A program made the position numbers and the translations under genes. 13,504 nt of DNA from Trueperaceae bacterium (GTDB lineage Bacteria > Deinococcota > Deinococci > Deinococcales > Trueperaceae), in NCBI GenBank assembly GCA_007128755.1, contig SKWV01000171.1, positions 1-13,504 of the forward strand. Direction: 5' to 3'. Under the pieces are notes generated by a model. It was not told the origin of the DNA. It worked only from the letters and a program-made list of their open reading frames with translations, and searched no databases. Shown piece by piece: positions 7,355 to 13,504 of this stretch (within the stretch, counting starts at the first letter, position 1; each line of letters opens with the position of its first letter).

Positions 7355-7371
7355 ATACCCCAGGAGGGTAT
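7355..7371. promoter_or_regulatory. CsoR/CstR-like operator, perfect inverted repeat
   Basis: ATACCCCAGGAGGGTAT: arms ATACCC (7355-7360) and GGGTAT (7366-7371) are perfect reverse complements separated by CAGGA. G/C tracts flanked by A/T in the form TACCCC...GGGTA are the hallmark of operators bound by CsoR-family repressors (copper CsoR, persulfide CstR and relatives). It lies in the divergent region between trxB and the LOV/GGDEF/EAL gene, 62 bases from the trxB start, immediately upstream of a TTGACC that could be the trxB -35. No CsoR-family gene is in this window. The regulator identity is inference. Confidence 0.5.
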
Positions 7372-7427
7372 GTGGGACGCCGTCGGGCGCACTCGGGGGA
7401 GGGCGCGACAAGCGACGTTTTCCACGT

Positions 7428-7447
7428 CTGCGGCGTGAACGCCGTGG
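7428..7447 (+). other. Leader hairpin 1
   Basis: An eight-pair stem (7428-7435 with 7440-7447, two G-U wobbles) closed by the four-base loop TGAA; the core is CGGCG/CGCCG. It lies in the 294-base divergent intergenic region before the LOV/GGDEF/EAL gene. Such stems arise easily by chance at this GC content. Confidence 0.35.
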
Positions 7448-7469
7448 TACCTTCGATGCGGAAGAGCGT

Positions 7470-7490
7470 GGGACGAGGCCCCGTCGTCCC
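7470..7490 (+). other. Leader hairpin 2
   Basis: A perfect seven-pair stem GGGACGA (7470-7476) / TCGTCCC (7484-7490) with loop GGCCCCG. It is upstream of the LOV/GGDEF/EAL gene and is not followed by a T tract, so it is not a standard intrinsic terminator. Confidence 0.4.
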
Positions 7491-7510
7491 GGAGGGTTGG
7501 GAGGCCCCCG

Positions 7511-7530
7511 GGAGCACCGCCGGAGCACCG
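7511..7530. repeat. Short direct repeat in the leader
   Basis: GGAGCACCG occurs at 7511-7519 and again at 7522-7530, separated by CC. The function is unknown; it may be a paired binding site or chance in GC-rich DNA. Confidence 0.4.
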
Positions 7531-7540
7531 TAGGTCCAGC

Positions 7541-7557
7541 CGGGCGCACGCTGCCCG
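7541..7557 (+). other. Leader hairpin 3
   Basis: A five-pair stem CGGGC (7541-7545) / GCCCG (7553-7557) with loop GCACGCT, just upstream of the larger stem that abuts the start codon. Confidence 0.3.
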
Positions 7558-7559
7558 AG

Positions 7560-7586
7560 CCGCTGAGCCGTGTGTCGGCTCGGTGG
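7560..7586 (+). promoter_or_regulatory. Start-proximal stem-loop, possible translation control
   Basis: Bases 7560-7570 (CCGCTGAGCCG) pair with 7576-7586 (CGGCTCGGTGG) to give an 11-pair stem (two G-U) with loop TGTGT, ending one base before ATG 7588. The purine-rich GGTGG of the 3' arm can instead pair with CCACC at 7592-7596. A second copy of GAGCCG at 7557-7562 can compete for CGGCTC at 7576-7581. Mutually exclusive pairings around a start codon suggest, but do not prove, translational control. No known riboswitch class is recognised. Confidence 0.35.
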
Positions 7587-7587
7587 G

Positions 7588-9801
7588 ATGACCACCCGTC
7601 TCGCGCCCGTGATGATCATGGCCGAGCCACGAGATGTGAACGCCCCCGAACGTCTGCGCAAGGCGCGTGAGAGCGTCCTCTCAGGGTTCGCCGAGGACGA
7701 CGCCGGCACCCTGATCGAGGTCGTGAGCGAGGTCCTGGGCGGCGAGAGCTTCACCGTCAGTGACCTGCGACGGGTCGGTCAGCCGATCGTGCACGTCAGC
7801 GACGGCTTCCAGGTCCTCACCGGCTACCGCCGCGAGGAGGGGCTCGGGCGCGACCTCGGCTTCCTGATGCGCGACGACACCGATCAAGAGGGCACGCGCA
7901 CGGCCCGCGAGGCGACCCGCGACGGGCGCGCCGCCACGGTCGTGGTGCGCAACTACCGCAAGGACGGCAGCCTGTTCTGGAACGAGCAGCGTCACTACCC
8001 CGTCAAGGACGGGCGCGGCCGCGTCGGGCACCTCGTCGTGGTGCAGCGCGACATCACCGAGCTCGTCCACACGCGCAGTGCCAACGAGGCCGCCCTGCAG
8101 CTGGCGTCGAGCCTCGGCGGCGAGGGCGCGTTCTTCTCCTACGGGGCGATGCTCGACGCCCGCGGGGGCGTGCAGGTGACGTGGGTGCACGAGGCCGTCC
8201 GCGCCGTGCTCGGGCACGAGGCCGCGGGGCTCCTCGGCGAGGCGCTCACCTCGCTCGTGGTGGAGGAGGACCGCGCAGCGTTCGCGGCGCGCCTCGAGGC
8301 GCTGCGCTTGGGCGGCGGCAGCCGCCGTGACCGCTACCGCGTCAAGACCGCCGATGGCCGCGTTCGCTGGGTCGAGGACTTCGCCGCCGTGTCGTGGACG
8401 TCGCCCGAGGCCCGACTGGTCGCGGTGCACGGCGTCATGCGCGACGTGTCGGCCGAGCAGCGCCGGCCGCTCGAGGTCGCGCAGGTCGACGCGAGCACCG
8501 GCCTCCCGACCGTGAGCGTGCTCGACGACCGCCTGCAGCAGACCATCCGGCACGTGCGCCGGCACGGCGGGGCGGCCGCCATGGTGGTGGTCGAGCTCGA
8601 CAACTTCGACTTCGTGCACACGACGATGAACCACCGCCTCGGTGAGCGGCTGCTGCGCGAGGTGGCGCGCCGCCTGCAGCGCGCCATGCGCCGGTCCGAC
8701 ACGCTGGCGTGGCTGCGACCCGGGGTCTTCGGCGTCGTGCTGCCCGACCTCGCCGACGCGGGTGCCGCGCTCCCCGCCGTCGAGAAGCTCCTGGCCTGGA
8801 TCGCTCGGCCGTTCGAGGACGGCAGCGACCGGATGGAGCTCTCCGCCAGCATCGGCGTCGCCATGGTGCCCGGCGGGCCGCGTGCGGCCGCCGACGTCCG
8901 CGCCCAGGCCGAGGCGGCGCTCCTGCGCGCCCGCGAGGCGGGGGGCGGGCGCTACGTGTTCGCGGACGCCGCGACGGACGCCCTGGTCCGGGAGCGCTCC
9001 ACGGTCGAGCGCGAGCTGCGCACCGCGTTCGCGAAGGATCAGTTCGTCCTCCACTACCAACCGCGCATTCGCCTCGCCGACGGCCGCCCTGCGGGCGTCG
9101 AGGCGCTGGTGCGGTGGGTGCATCCGCAGCACGGGCTCATGGCGCCAGGGGCGTTCCTGCCGCAGCTCGTGCGCGCCCAGCTCTCGGACACGCTGCTCGA
9201 GTGGGTGCTGGAGCGCGCCGTCGCGCAGGCCGCCGCGTGGCGCGAGGCCGGCACGCCGCGGCGCGTGGCGGTCAACATCGGCCCCGAGGCGCTCGACCGT
9301 GGCGATCTCGCCCACCTCGTGCGCACGACGCTCGAGCAGGCGCAGCTCCACCCGGGTCTGCTGGAGCTCGAGCTGCACGAGCACACCGGCGCCAGCGCGC
9401 TCGAGCGCGGCATCGACGGCCTCGCCGCCGTCCGCAGCATGGGCGTGCACGTCGCGCTCGACGACTTCGGCGTGTCCGATACCAACCTGTCGCTGCTGCG
9501 GCTGATGCCGCTCGATGCGCTCAAGATCGACCGCTCGTTCACGGCGCGCATCGGCCAAGGGGCCGACGCGGGCGACATCGACATGCTCCGGGCGATGGTC
9601 TCGCTCGGCCACAGCCTGCGCCTCACGGTCGTGGCCGAGGGCATCGAGACGCCGTTGCAGCGCACGCGGCTCGAGAGCTTCTCCGTCCACGAGGGGCAGG
9701 GGCACCTGTTCAGCCAGGCGGTCCCGCCGGAGTACGCGATCGTCGACGCCCGGGCGCCGTCCATCGCGGGCGTCGCGGCGCCGAGCGCCTTCGTACACTA
9801 G
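7588..9801 (+). CDS. PAS(LOV-like)-PAS-degenerate GGDEF-EAL protein, predicted c-di-GMP phosphodiesterase
   Basis: A 737-residue cytosolic-looking signalling protein with no clear membrane segment. Residues 61-158 are a LOV-type PAS with N122 and N132 in RNYRKDGSLFWNE and Q153 in VVVQRDITE. The photoactive-Cys motif GRNCRFLQ is replaced by GRDLGFLM (87-94), with Leu90 at the Cys position. About 190-290 is a second PAS. About 300-460 is a GGDEF fold whose active site reads RPGVF (377-381), so cyclase activity should be absent. About 480-715 is an EAL domain with E505 (EAL), N563, E595, D625/D626, K646, E684 and Q704, matching the catalytic set. Loop 6 reads DFGVSDTN rather than the usual DFG[TA]GYSS. 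Prediction: c-di-GMP hydrolysis to pGpG. Start choice is uncertain: ATG 7588 is taken; ATG 7612, ATG 7618 and GTG 7570 are in frame and none has a good ribosome-binding site. Confidence 0.88.
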   Translation: MTTRLAPVMIMAEPRDVNAPERLRKARESVLSGFAEDDAGTLIEVVSEVLGGESFTVSDLRRVGQPIVHVSDGFQVLTGYRREEGLGRDLGFLMRDDTDQEGTRTAREATRDGRAATVVVRNYRKDGSLFWNEQRHYPVKDGRGRVGHLVVVQRDITELVHTRSANEAALQLASSLGGEGAFFSYGAMLDARGGVQVTWVHEAVRAVLGHEAAGLLGEALTSLVVEEDRAAFAARLEALRLGGGSRRDRYRVKTADGRVRWVEDFAAVSWTSPEARLVAVHGVMRDVSAEQRRPLEVAQVDASTGLPTVSVLDDRLQQTIRHVRRHGGAAAMVVVELDNFDFVHTTMNHRLGERLLREVARRLQRAMRRSDTLAWLRPGVFGVVLPDLADAGAALPAVEKLLAWIARPFEDGSDRMELSASIGVAMVPGGPRAAADVRAQAEAALLRAREAGGGRYVFADAATDALVRERSTVERELRTAFAKDQFVLHYQPRIRLADGRPAGVEALVRWVHPQHGLMAPGAFLPQLVRAQLSDTLLEWVLERAVAQAAAWREAGTPRRVAVNIGPEALDRGDLAHLVRTTLEQAQLHPGLLELELHEHTGASALERGIDGLAAVRSMGVHVALDDFGVSDTNLSLLRLMPLDALKIDRSFTARIGQGADAGDIDMLRAMVSLGHSLRLTVVAEGIETPLQRTRLESFSVHEGQGHLFSQAVPPEYAIVDARAPSIAGVAAPSAFVH

Positions 9802-9835
9802 GCGGACAGACGAGGCCTCCCAGCGGGCGGCCCGC

Positions 9836-9841
9836 GAGGAG
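9836..9841 (+). promoter_or_regulatory. Ribosome-binding site of the M3 peptidase gene
   Basis: GAGGAG at 9836-9841, five bases before ATG 9847, supports that start for the peptidase. The short 45-base gap after the EAL gene stop has no visible terminator, so read-through from upstream is possible. Confidence 0.7.
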
Positions 9842-9846
9842 TCCGC

Positions 9847-11901
9847 ATGCGATCCACCGACAATCCCTTGCTCTCACGTGAGCGGCGCGTGCCGCTGCAG
9901 GGCGCGCGTGCCGAGCACGTCGTCCCGGCCGTCACGGCCGCCGTCCGCGAGGCGGAGGCCGCCCTCGAAGCGCTCGTCACCCGCCCCGGCCCGCGCCGGT
10001 ACGACGACACGGTCCAGGCGCTCGACGACCTGCTCGAGCGCGCCGGCCGCGTCTACGGCTTCGTGTACCACCTGACCACGGTCCGGTCGTCCCCCGCGCT
10101 CCGCGCCGCCTACGCCGAGGCCCAGCCGCTGTACCAGCGCTTCAGCGCGCGGATCGGCACGCACCAGGGGCTGTGGCGGACGCTGCGGGAGTACGCCCAG
10201 AGCGCCGACGCCCGCGCGCTCGACCCGCTGAGGACCCGGCACCTCGAGAAGACCCTGCGCGGCATGCGTCGGCAGGGGGCCGACCTCCCGGAAGCCGAGC
10301 GCGCGCGCTTCGAGACGCTGCGCGTGGAGCTCGCGAAGGCGCAGACGACCTTCGCCGAGAACGTGCTCGACGCCACGAACGCGTTCCACCACCTGGTGAC
10401 GGACGAGGCGGAGCTGGCCGGGATCCCGCCGACGGCGGTGAAGGCGGCGCGCGAGCGGGCCGCCGAGAAGGGGCAGGAGGGCTGGCGCTTCACGCTGCAG
10501 GCGCCCTCGTTCCTCGCCGTCATGACCTACGCCCGGCACCGACCGCTGCGGGAGACGCTGGCGCACGCCTTCGCGTGGCGAGCGGCGGGCGGTGATCACG
10601 ACAACAGGCCCCTCGTCCGGGAGATCCTCGCTCTCAGGCGGCAGTTGGCGACGGCGCTCGGGTACCCCACGTTCGCCGACTACATGCTCGAGGACCGGAT
10701 GGTCGGGGGCGTCGCGCCCGCGCGAGCCTTCGTCGACACGCTCGAGGAGCGGACGCGCCCGTACTTCGAGCGCGAGATGCACGACCTCCGCGCCTTCGCG
10801 CGCGACCGGCTCGGCATCGACGTGCTCGAGCCCTGGGACCTGCGCTTCGCCTTCGAGGCGCTCCGACGCGAGCGCTACGACGTCGACGAGGAGGCCCTGC
10901 GACCCTACTTCGCCCTGGGCGAGGTCGAGCGCGGCATGTTCGAGCTCGCGCGCCGGCTGTTCGGCCTGCGCATCGTGAGCGTCGACGCCCCGGAACGCTG
11001 GCACGACGACGTCACGTGCTTCGAGGTGCGTGACGAGGACGACGTCCTGGTCGGGATCTTCTACGCCGACTGGTTCCCGCGCGAGGAGAAGCGCGGCGGC
11101 GCCTGGATGAACGTGCTCGTGCAGGGCGGACCGCGTGCGGGTGGCGGCTTCGACCCACACGTCGGGCTGATGTGCGGCAACCTCACGCGGGGCGAGGGCG
11201 GGGCGCCGGCGCAGTTGAGCCTCGACGAGGTCCAGACGCTCTTCCACGAGTTCGGGCACCTCCTGCACACGATGTCCGCGCGCGTCGAGGTCCGCGCCCG
11301 CGGCTCCTTCGCCGCCGCCTGGGACTTCGTCGAGCTGCCCTCGCAGATCATGGAGAACTGGACGTACGAGCACGACGCGCTCGCGCTCTTCGCCCGCCAC
11401 GTCGAGACGGGCGCCACCATCCCCGCCGACCTGGTCGAGCGCGTTCGTGCCGCCCGGCACTTCCAGGGGGCGTGGGCGCAGATGCGGCAACTCGCCTTCG
11501 CGGCGGTCGATCTGGCGATGCACGTGGAGTTCGATCCCGAGGGCGACGTCGACCCGATCGCCTTCTCGCAACGCGCGACCGAGCGCTTCCACGCCGAAGC
11601 GCGGTTCGCCCACACGGGGTTCCTGTGTGCCCTCACGCACGTGTTCTCGGGCGGGTACGCCGCGGGCTACTACAGCTACAAGTGGGCCGAAGTGCTCGAC
11701 GCCGACGCCTTCGGCCGGTTCGAGCGCGAGGGCCTGTTCGAGCGCTCCACCGGGCGCGACTTCGTCGACGCGATCTTGTCGCGCGGCGACGCCGCCGATG
11801 CCATCGAGCTGTTCCGTGACTTCATGGGCCGCGATCCCGACGTCGAGGCGCTCATCCGCCGCAACCTGGGCCCGTCGCCGCTCGCCCCGGCCGACGACTA
11901 G
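9847..11901 (+). CDS. M3-family zinc oligopeptidase (thimet/Dcp/oligopeptidase A-like)
   Basis: A 684-residue metallopeptidase expected to cleave short peptides in the cytosol; no signal peptide is visible. The zinc site is clear: HEFGH at 467-471 in TLFHEFGHLLHTM, with the third ligand E496 in FVELPSQIMENW. The 29-residue spacing from first His to Glu is the same as in thimet oligopeptidase. The long N-terminal half is the helical lid typical of M3 enzymes. The late conserved AAGYYSYKWAEVLDADAF (about 604-621) is the substrate-cleft segment of the Dcp/oligopeptidase A branch rather than of PepF. Length is close to the family's usual 680-700. The start at ATG 9847 is backed by GAGGAG. It follows the EAL gene by 45 bases and runs convergently into the DUF3810-like gene, with only 9 bases between the stops. 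Whether the product is Dcp-like (dipeptidyl) or endo-acting cannot be decided here. Confidence 0.95.
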   Translation: MRSTDNPLLSRERRVPLQGARAEHVVPAVTAAVREAEAALEALVTRPGPRRYDDTVQALDDLLERAGRVYGFVYHLTTVRSSPALRAAYAEAQPLYQRFSARIGTHQGLWRTLREYAQSADARALDPLRTRHLEKTLRGMRRQGADLPEAERARFETLRVELAKAQTTFAENVLDATNAFHHLVTDEAELAGIPPTAVKAARERAAEKGQEGWRFTLQAPSFLAVMTYARHRPLRETLAHAFAWRAAGGDHDNRPLVREILALRRQLATALGYPTFADYMLEDRMVGGVAPARAFVDTLEERTRPYFEREMHDLRAFARDRLGIDVLEPWDLRFAFEALRRERYDVDEEALRPYFALGEVERGMFELARRLFGLRIVSVDAPERWHDDVTCFEVRDEDDVLVGIFYADWFPREEKRGGAWMNVLVQGGPRAGGGFDPHVGLMCGNLTRGEGGAPAQLSLDEVQTLFHEFGHLLHTMSARVEVRARGSFAAAWDFVELPSQIMENWTYEHDALALFARHVETGATIPADLVERVRAARHFQGAWAQMRQLAFAAVDLAMHVEFDPEGDVDPIAFSQRATERFHAEARFAHTGFLCALTHVFSGGYAAGYYSYKWAEVLDADAFGRFEREGLFERSTGRDFVDAILSRGDAADAIELFRDFMGRDPDVEALIRRNLGPSPLAPADD

Positions 11902-11910
11902 ACCGCGGCC

Positions 11911-12990
11911 TCACTCGCACCACGGGTGGCCGGCGGCGGGGCAGACCGTCAGCGCCGCCGCCACGATGCCGCCGGCGAGGGCGTAGTCCGCCACCCCCGC
12001 CTCGACGCCCTGCGATCGCAGGTACGCGTCGTACACCCGTCCGACCGTCTCCGCCGTGACCGGATCGCGATGGCGCTCGATGCTGTTCGCGAGGGCCACG
12101 CGATCGGCGCGCGCCACCTCGGGCATCGCCGCGAAGCGAGCGGAGACCGCGGCGCGCGCTGGGTGACCGGGGACGGTGACGCTCGCGATGGCGGCCCCCA
12201 CGACCGCCGCCCCATGCAGGGACGTCGCGTAGCGGACGCTCGCGTCGTCGCACGCCAGGCCCGCCAGCACCGAGAGGGCGTCGGTGTCGGCCTCCCGCGC
12301 CCAGCCGGCCGTGTGCACGATCTCGTGCGTGGCGACGGCGAGCCAGGCGGCTCCCGGCAGCCCGTCGTCGACGTGCGGTTCGAGCAGCCACGGCAGCGCG
12401 ATGCCGCCGTAGCCCGCTCGCATCAGCGTCCCTGCGGGCAGGCGCCTGACCCCGCTCGGGACCGCGACGCGGCGGCCGGTCACCGCCTCGTCGACGTCGG
12501 CGACGCAGCGAGCCGCGTTGCGCGCCGCCGCGTCGAGGTCGGCGGCGGAGCGCGTGTGGAGCGGCTCCACGGGGGCGGAGGCGTGCACCTCGTCCATCAG
12601 CCGGTCGAAGGCGCTCTCGAGCGCGGCGAGATCGGCGCCGGCCGGAGGGAGGTCGAGCAGCTCGGCGAGCGTGGCGCGATAGTAGGCGGCGCCCCACGTC
12701 AGGACGAACGCGGCGGCCAGCACCGACGTGGTGCCGACGACGAGCGCGCCGGCGCGGCGCAGGCGGAGCCCGGGCGGCGCGAGGAAGGTGGCGGTCAGCA
12801 CCCCGATCAGCACGCTGGTCGCAGCGACCAGGGTCGAGGAGACGGGGGAGAGGCGGAACAGCGTCGTGGTGAACGCGGCCCACAGCGGGAAGACGGTCCG
12901 GACCCACGCCTCGACGAGCGCCGTCGGCGCGAACGCGACGAGCACGCTCAGCGCGAGGGCGATGAGGAAGAGTCCGAGAGCGCGGCGCAT
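11911..12990 (-). CDS. Membrane-anchored DUF3810-like HExxH protein (putative zinc metallopeptidase)
   Basis: A 359-residue protein. The N-terminus has hydrophobic segments at about 5-23, 30-46, 52-72 and 80-103, so three or four membrane spans anchor it. The rest is a domain with THEIVHTAGWAREADTDALS: H222-E223-x-x-H226 and a probable third ligand E233, preceded by GYGGIALPWLLEPHVDDGLP. This is the pattern of the DUF3810 family (HE[IM]AHxxGFxxExxAN), which is considered a putative zinc-metallopeptidase family of unknown substrate. ATG 12990 is chosen because it begins the first hydrophobic helix. No ribosome-binding site precedes it, but TACGCT (minus strand, 13002-12997) lies six bases upstream of the ATG and could be a -10 for a leaderless transcript. 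The C-terminus ends HPWCE. It lies 59 bases downstream of another minus-strand gene. Confidence 0.75.
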   Translation of the reverse strand: MRRALGLFLIALALSVLVAFAPTALVEAWVRTVFPLWAAFTTTLFRLSPVSSTLVAATSVLIGVLTATFLAPPGLRLRRAGALVVGTTSVLAAAFVLTWGAAYYRATLAELLDLPPAGADLAALESAFDRLMDEVHASAPVEPLHTRSAADLDAAARNAARCVADVDEAVTGRRVAVPSGVRRLPAGTLMRAGYGGIALPWLLEPHVDDGLPGAAWLAVATHEIVHTAGWAREADTDALSVLAGLACDDASVRYATSLHGAAVVGAAIASVTVPGHPARAAVSARFAAMPEVARADRVALANSIERHRDPVTAETVGRVYDAYLRSQGVEAGVADYALAGGIVAAALTVCPAAGHPWCE

Positions 12991-12996
12991 CACGCA

Positions 12997-13002
12997 AGCG
13001 TA
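12997..13002 (-). promoter_or_regulatory. Candidate -10 element for a leaderless transcript
   Basis: On the minus strand TACGCT, four of six to TATAAT (positions 1, 2 and 6 plus a weak middle), ends six bases before the ATG at 12990. That is the spacing expected if transcription starts at or near the A of ATG. No -35 is evident. It is offered because the gene lacks any Shine-Dalgarno sequence. Confidence 0.25.
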
Positions 13003-13049
13003 CCGGGTCGATGCCCCGCGCCGGTAGGCGCCGTCGTCTCGCCGCGAAG

Positions 13050-13504
13050 CTACTCGGCTCGGCGTCGTCGGCGCGACCTTCGGCGCCGGCGGTGCGGCAC
13101 CCGTGGCGATGGTGCCGGTTCGTCGGCACGACGCCAGCCCTCGCGGCGTTCGAGCTCGTGACGACGTGCCACCCACCAGCCGGGCGCGAGCGGGTCGTAG
13201 GGCCCGCCGGACAGGTCGACCTCCGTCGCGACCTGGACGCTCTCGACGCCGAGCACGTAACACGCGAGCCGCGCCGCGCCGTGGCACAGGGCGCGCCACG
13301 CCCACGGCAGGACGTCGCGATCCGCGGTCTGGACCGCGACCACGTGGGCGACGCTGCCGAAGCGCCGCACGCGCACCGCCGGCCCGTCGTCGAGGGAGAC
13401 GTACAGCCCCTCCCCGTCGCGATCCGCCCACACCCGCAGGCCGCCCTCGCGGGTGCGGAACCGCGGCGTCGGCGGGGCGGCCGCGGCGTCCCAGCGCTCG
13501 AGCA
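13050..13504 (-). CDS. Unrecognised protein with arginine-rich C-terminus, partial
   Basis: The reading frame is open from the window's end (13504) to a TAG at 13052-13050, about 150 residues. The 5' end is outside the window, and the GTG at 13433 is only an internal possibility because coding continues upstream as LERWDAAAAPPTPRFRTREG. I do not recognise the family. Visible features are an alpha/beta-looking core (GEGLYVSLDDGPAVRVRRFG, then VAHVVAVQTADRD), a helix WAWRALCHGAARLACYVLGV, then a polar segment with PYDPLAPGWWVARRHELERR. The tail ends in a run of arginines (VPHRRRRRSRRRRRAE). The basic tail suggests nucleic-acid or acidic-surface contact, but high GC alone favours arginine codons. 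It is followed by the DUF3810-like gene on the same strand. Confidence 0.55.
   Translation of the reverse strand, partial: LERWDAAAAPPTPRFRTREGGLRVWADRDGEGLYVSLDDGPAVRVRRFGSVAHVVAVQTADRDVLPWAWRALCHGAARLACYVLGVESVQVATEVDLSGGPYDPLAPGWWVARRHELERREGWRRADEPAPSPRVPHRRRRRSRRRRRAE

Noticed and set aside
7370..7438. A 22-codon plus-strand ORF starting inside the ATACCC/GGGTAT repeat, preceded by AGGAGG
   Set aside because: The spacing between AGGAGG and the ATG is only about two bases, the peptide is Arg-rich and featureless, and the purine run is explained by the inverted repeat itself.
6565..7533. Plus-strand open frame across trxB and its upstream region
   Set aside because: It lies opposite TrxB, whose motifs are unambiguous, and its translation has no domain or ribosome-binding site.
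7430..7590. A c-di-GMP-I (GEMM) riboswitch before the EAL gene, suggested by GGGACGAGGCC
   Set aside because: The required GCACAGGGCAAACC strand and GAAA tetraloop are missing, and GGGACGA is explained by a simple seven-pair hairpin.
7681..9798. A 705-residue open frame antisense to the LOV/GGDEF/EAL gene
   Set aside because: The composition is typical of a shadow frame (His, Glu, Arg, Ala), it has no recognisable domain, and the opposite strand encodes a clear multidomain protein.

Overview
The window is a strongly GC-rich bacterial chromosome segment with an overwhelming G/C bias at third codon positions. It is densely packed and holds ten complete genes plus one partial gene at each end. 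I see no rRNA, tRNA, CRISPR array, insertion sequence, integrase or phage gene, and codon use looks uniform throughout, so it reads as core chromosome rather than a genomic island. The lineage cannot be fixed by eye. A SPOR-domain protein with a signal peptide, a bacterial 2-phosphoglycerate-kinase-like protein, frequent GTG starts and very high GC would suit a member of Deinococcota (for example a Trueperaceae-like organism) or another high-GC non-model phylum. This is inference only.

Layout: (1) 1-3024, plus strand, is a tight operon: the C-terminal part of a PgeF/YfiH-type multicopper-fold enzyme, a MazG NTP pyrophosphohydrolase, a NUDIX hydrolase of the CoA-pyrophosphatase type, and a long 2-phosphoglycerate-kinase-like protein with three ATP-cone-like repeats. 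The last three genes overlap through GTGA start/stop junctions, which implies translational coupling. A nucleotide and cofactor housekeeping theme is plausible. (2) 3112-6276, plus strand, is an ABC-2 type exporter (ATPase plus permease) followed after one base by a secreted SPOR-domain protein. (3) 6331-7293, minus strand, is thioredoxin reductase. Upstream of it lies a perfect ATACCC-N5-GGGTAT inverted repeat that resembles CsoR/CstR-family operators. (4) 7588-11901, plus strand, is a PAS(LOV-like)-PAS-GGDEF-EAL protein with a hairpin-rich leader, then an M3-family zinc oligopeptidase. (5) 13504-11911, minus strand, is an unrecognised protein with an arginine-rich tail (partial), followed by a membrane-anchored DUF3810-like HExxH protein.

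The most interesting points are these. A LOV-type PAS domain has kept most of its scaffold but lost the photoactive cysteine and neighbouring flavin contacts. It is fused to a degenerate GGDEF (RPGVF) and an EAL domain whose catalytic residues look intact, so the protein is predicted to be a c-di-GMP phosphodiesterase with a rewired input. The leader before that gene can form mutually exclusive hairpins around the start codon. The 2PGK-like kinase carries three ATP-cone-like repeats. Nothing in the window is a clear new defence or mobile system.
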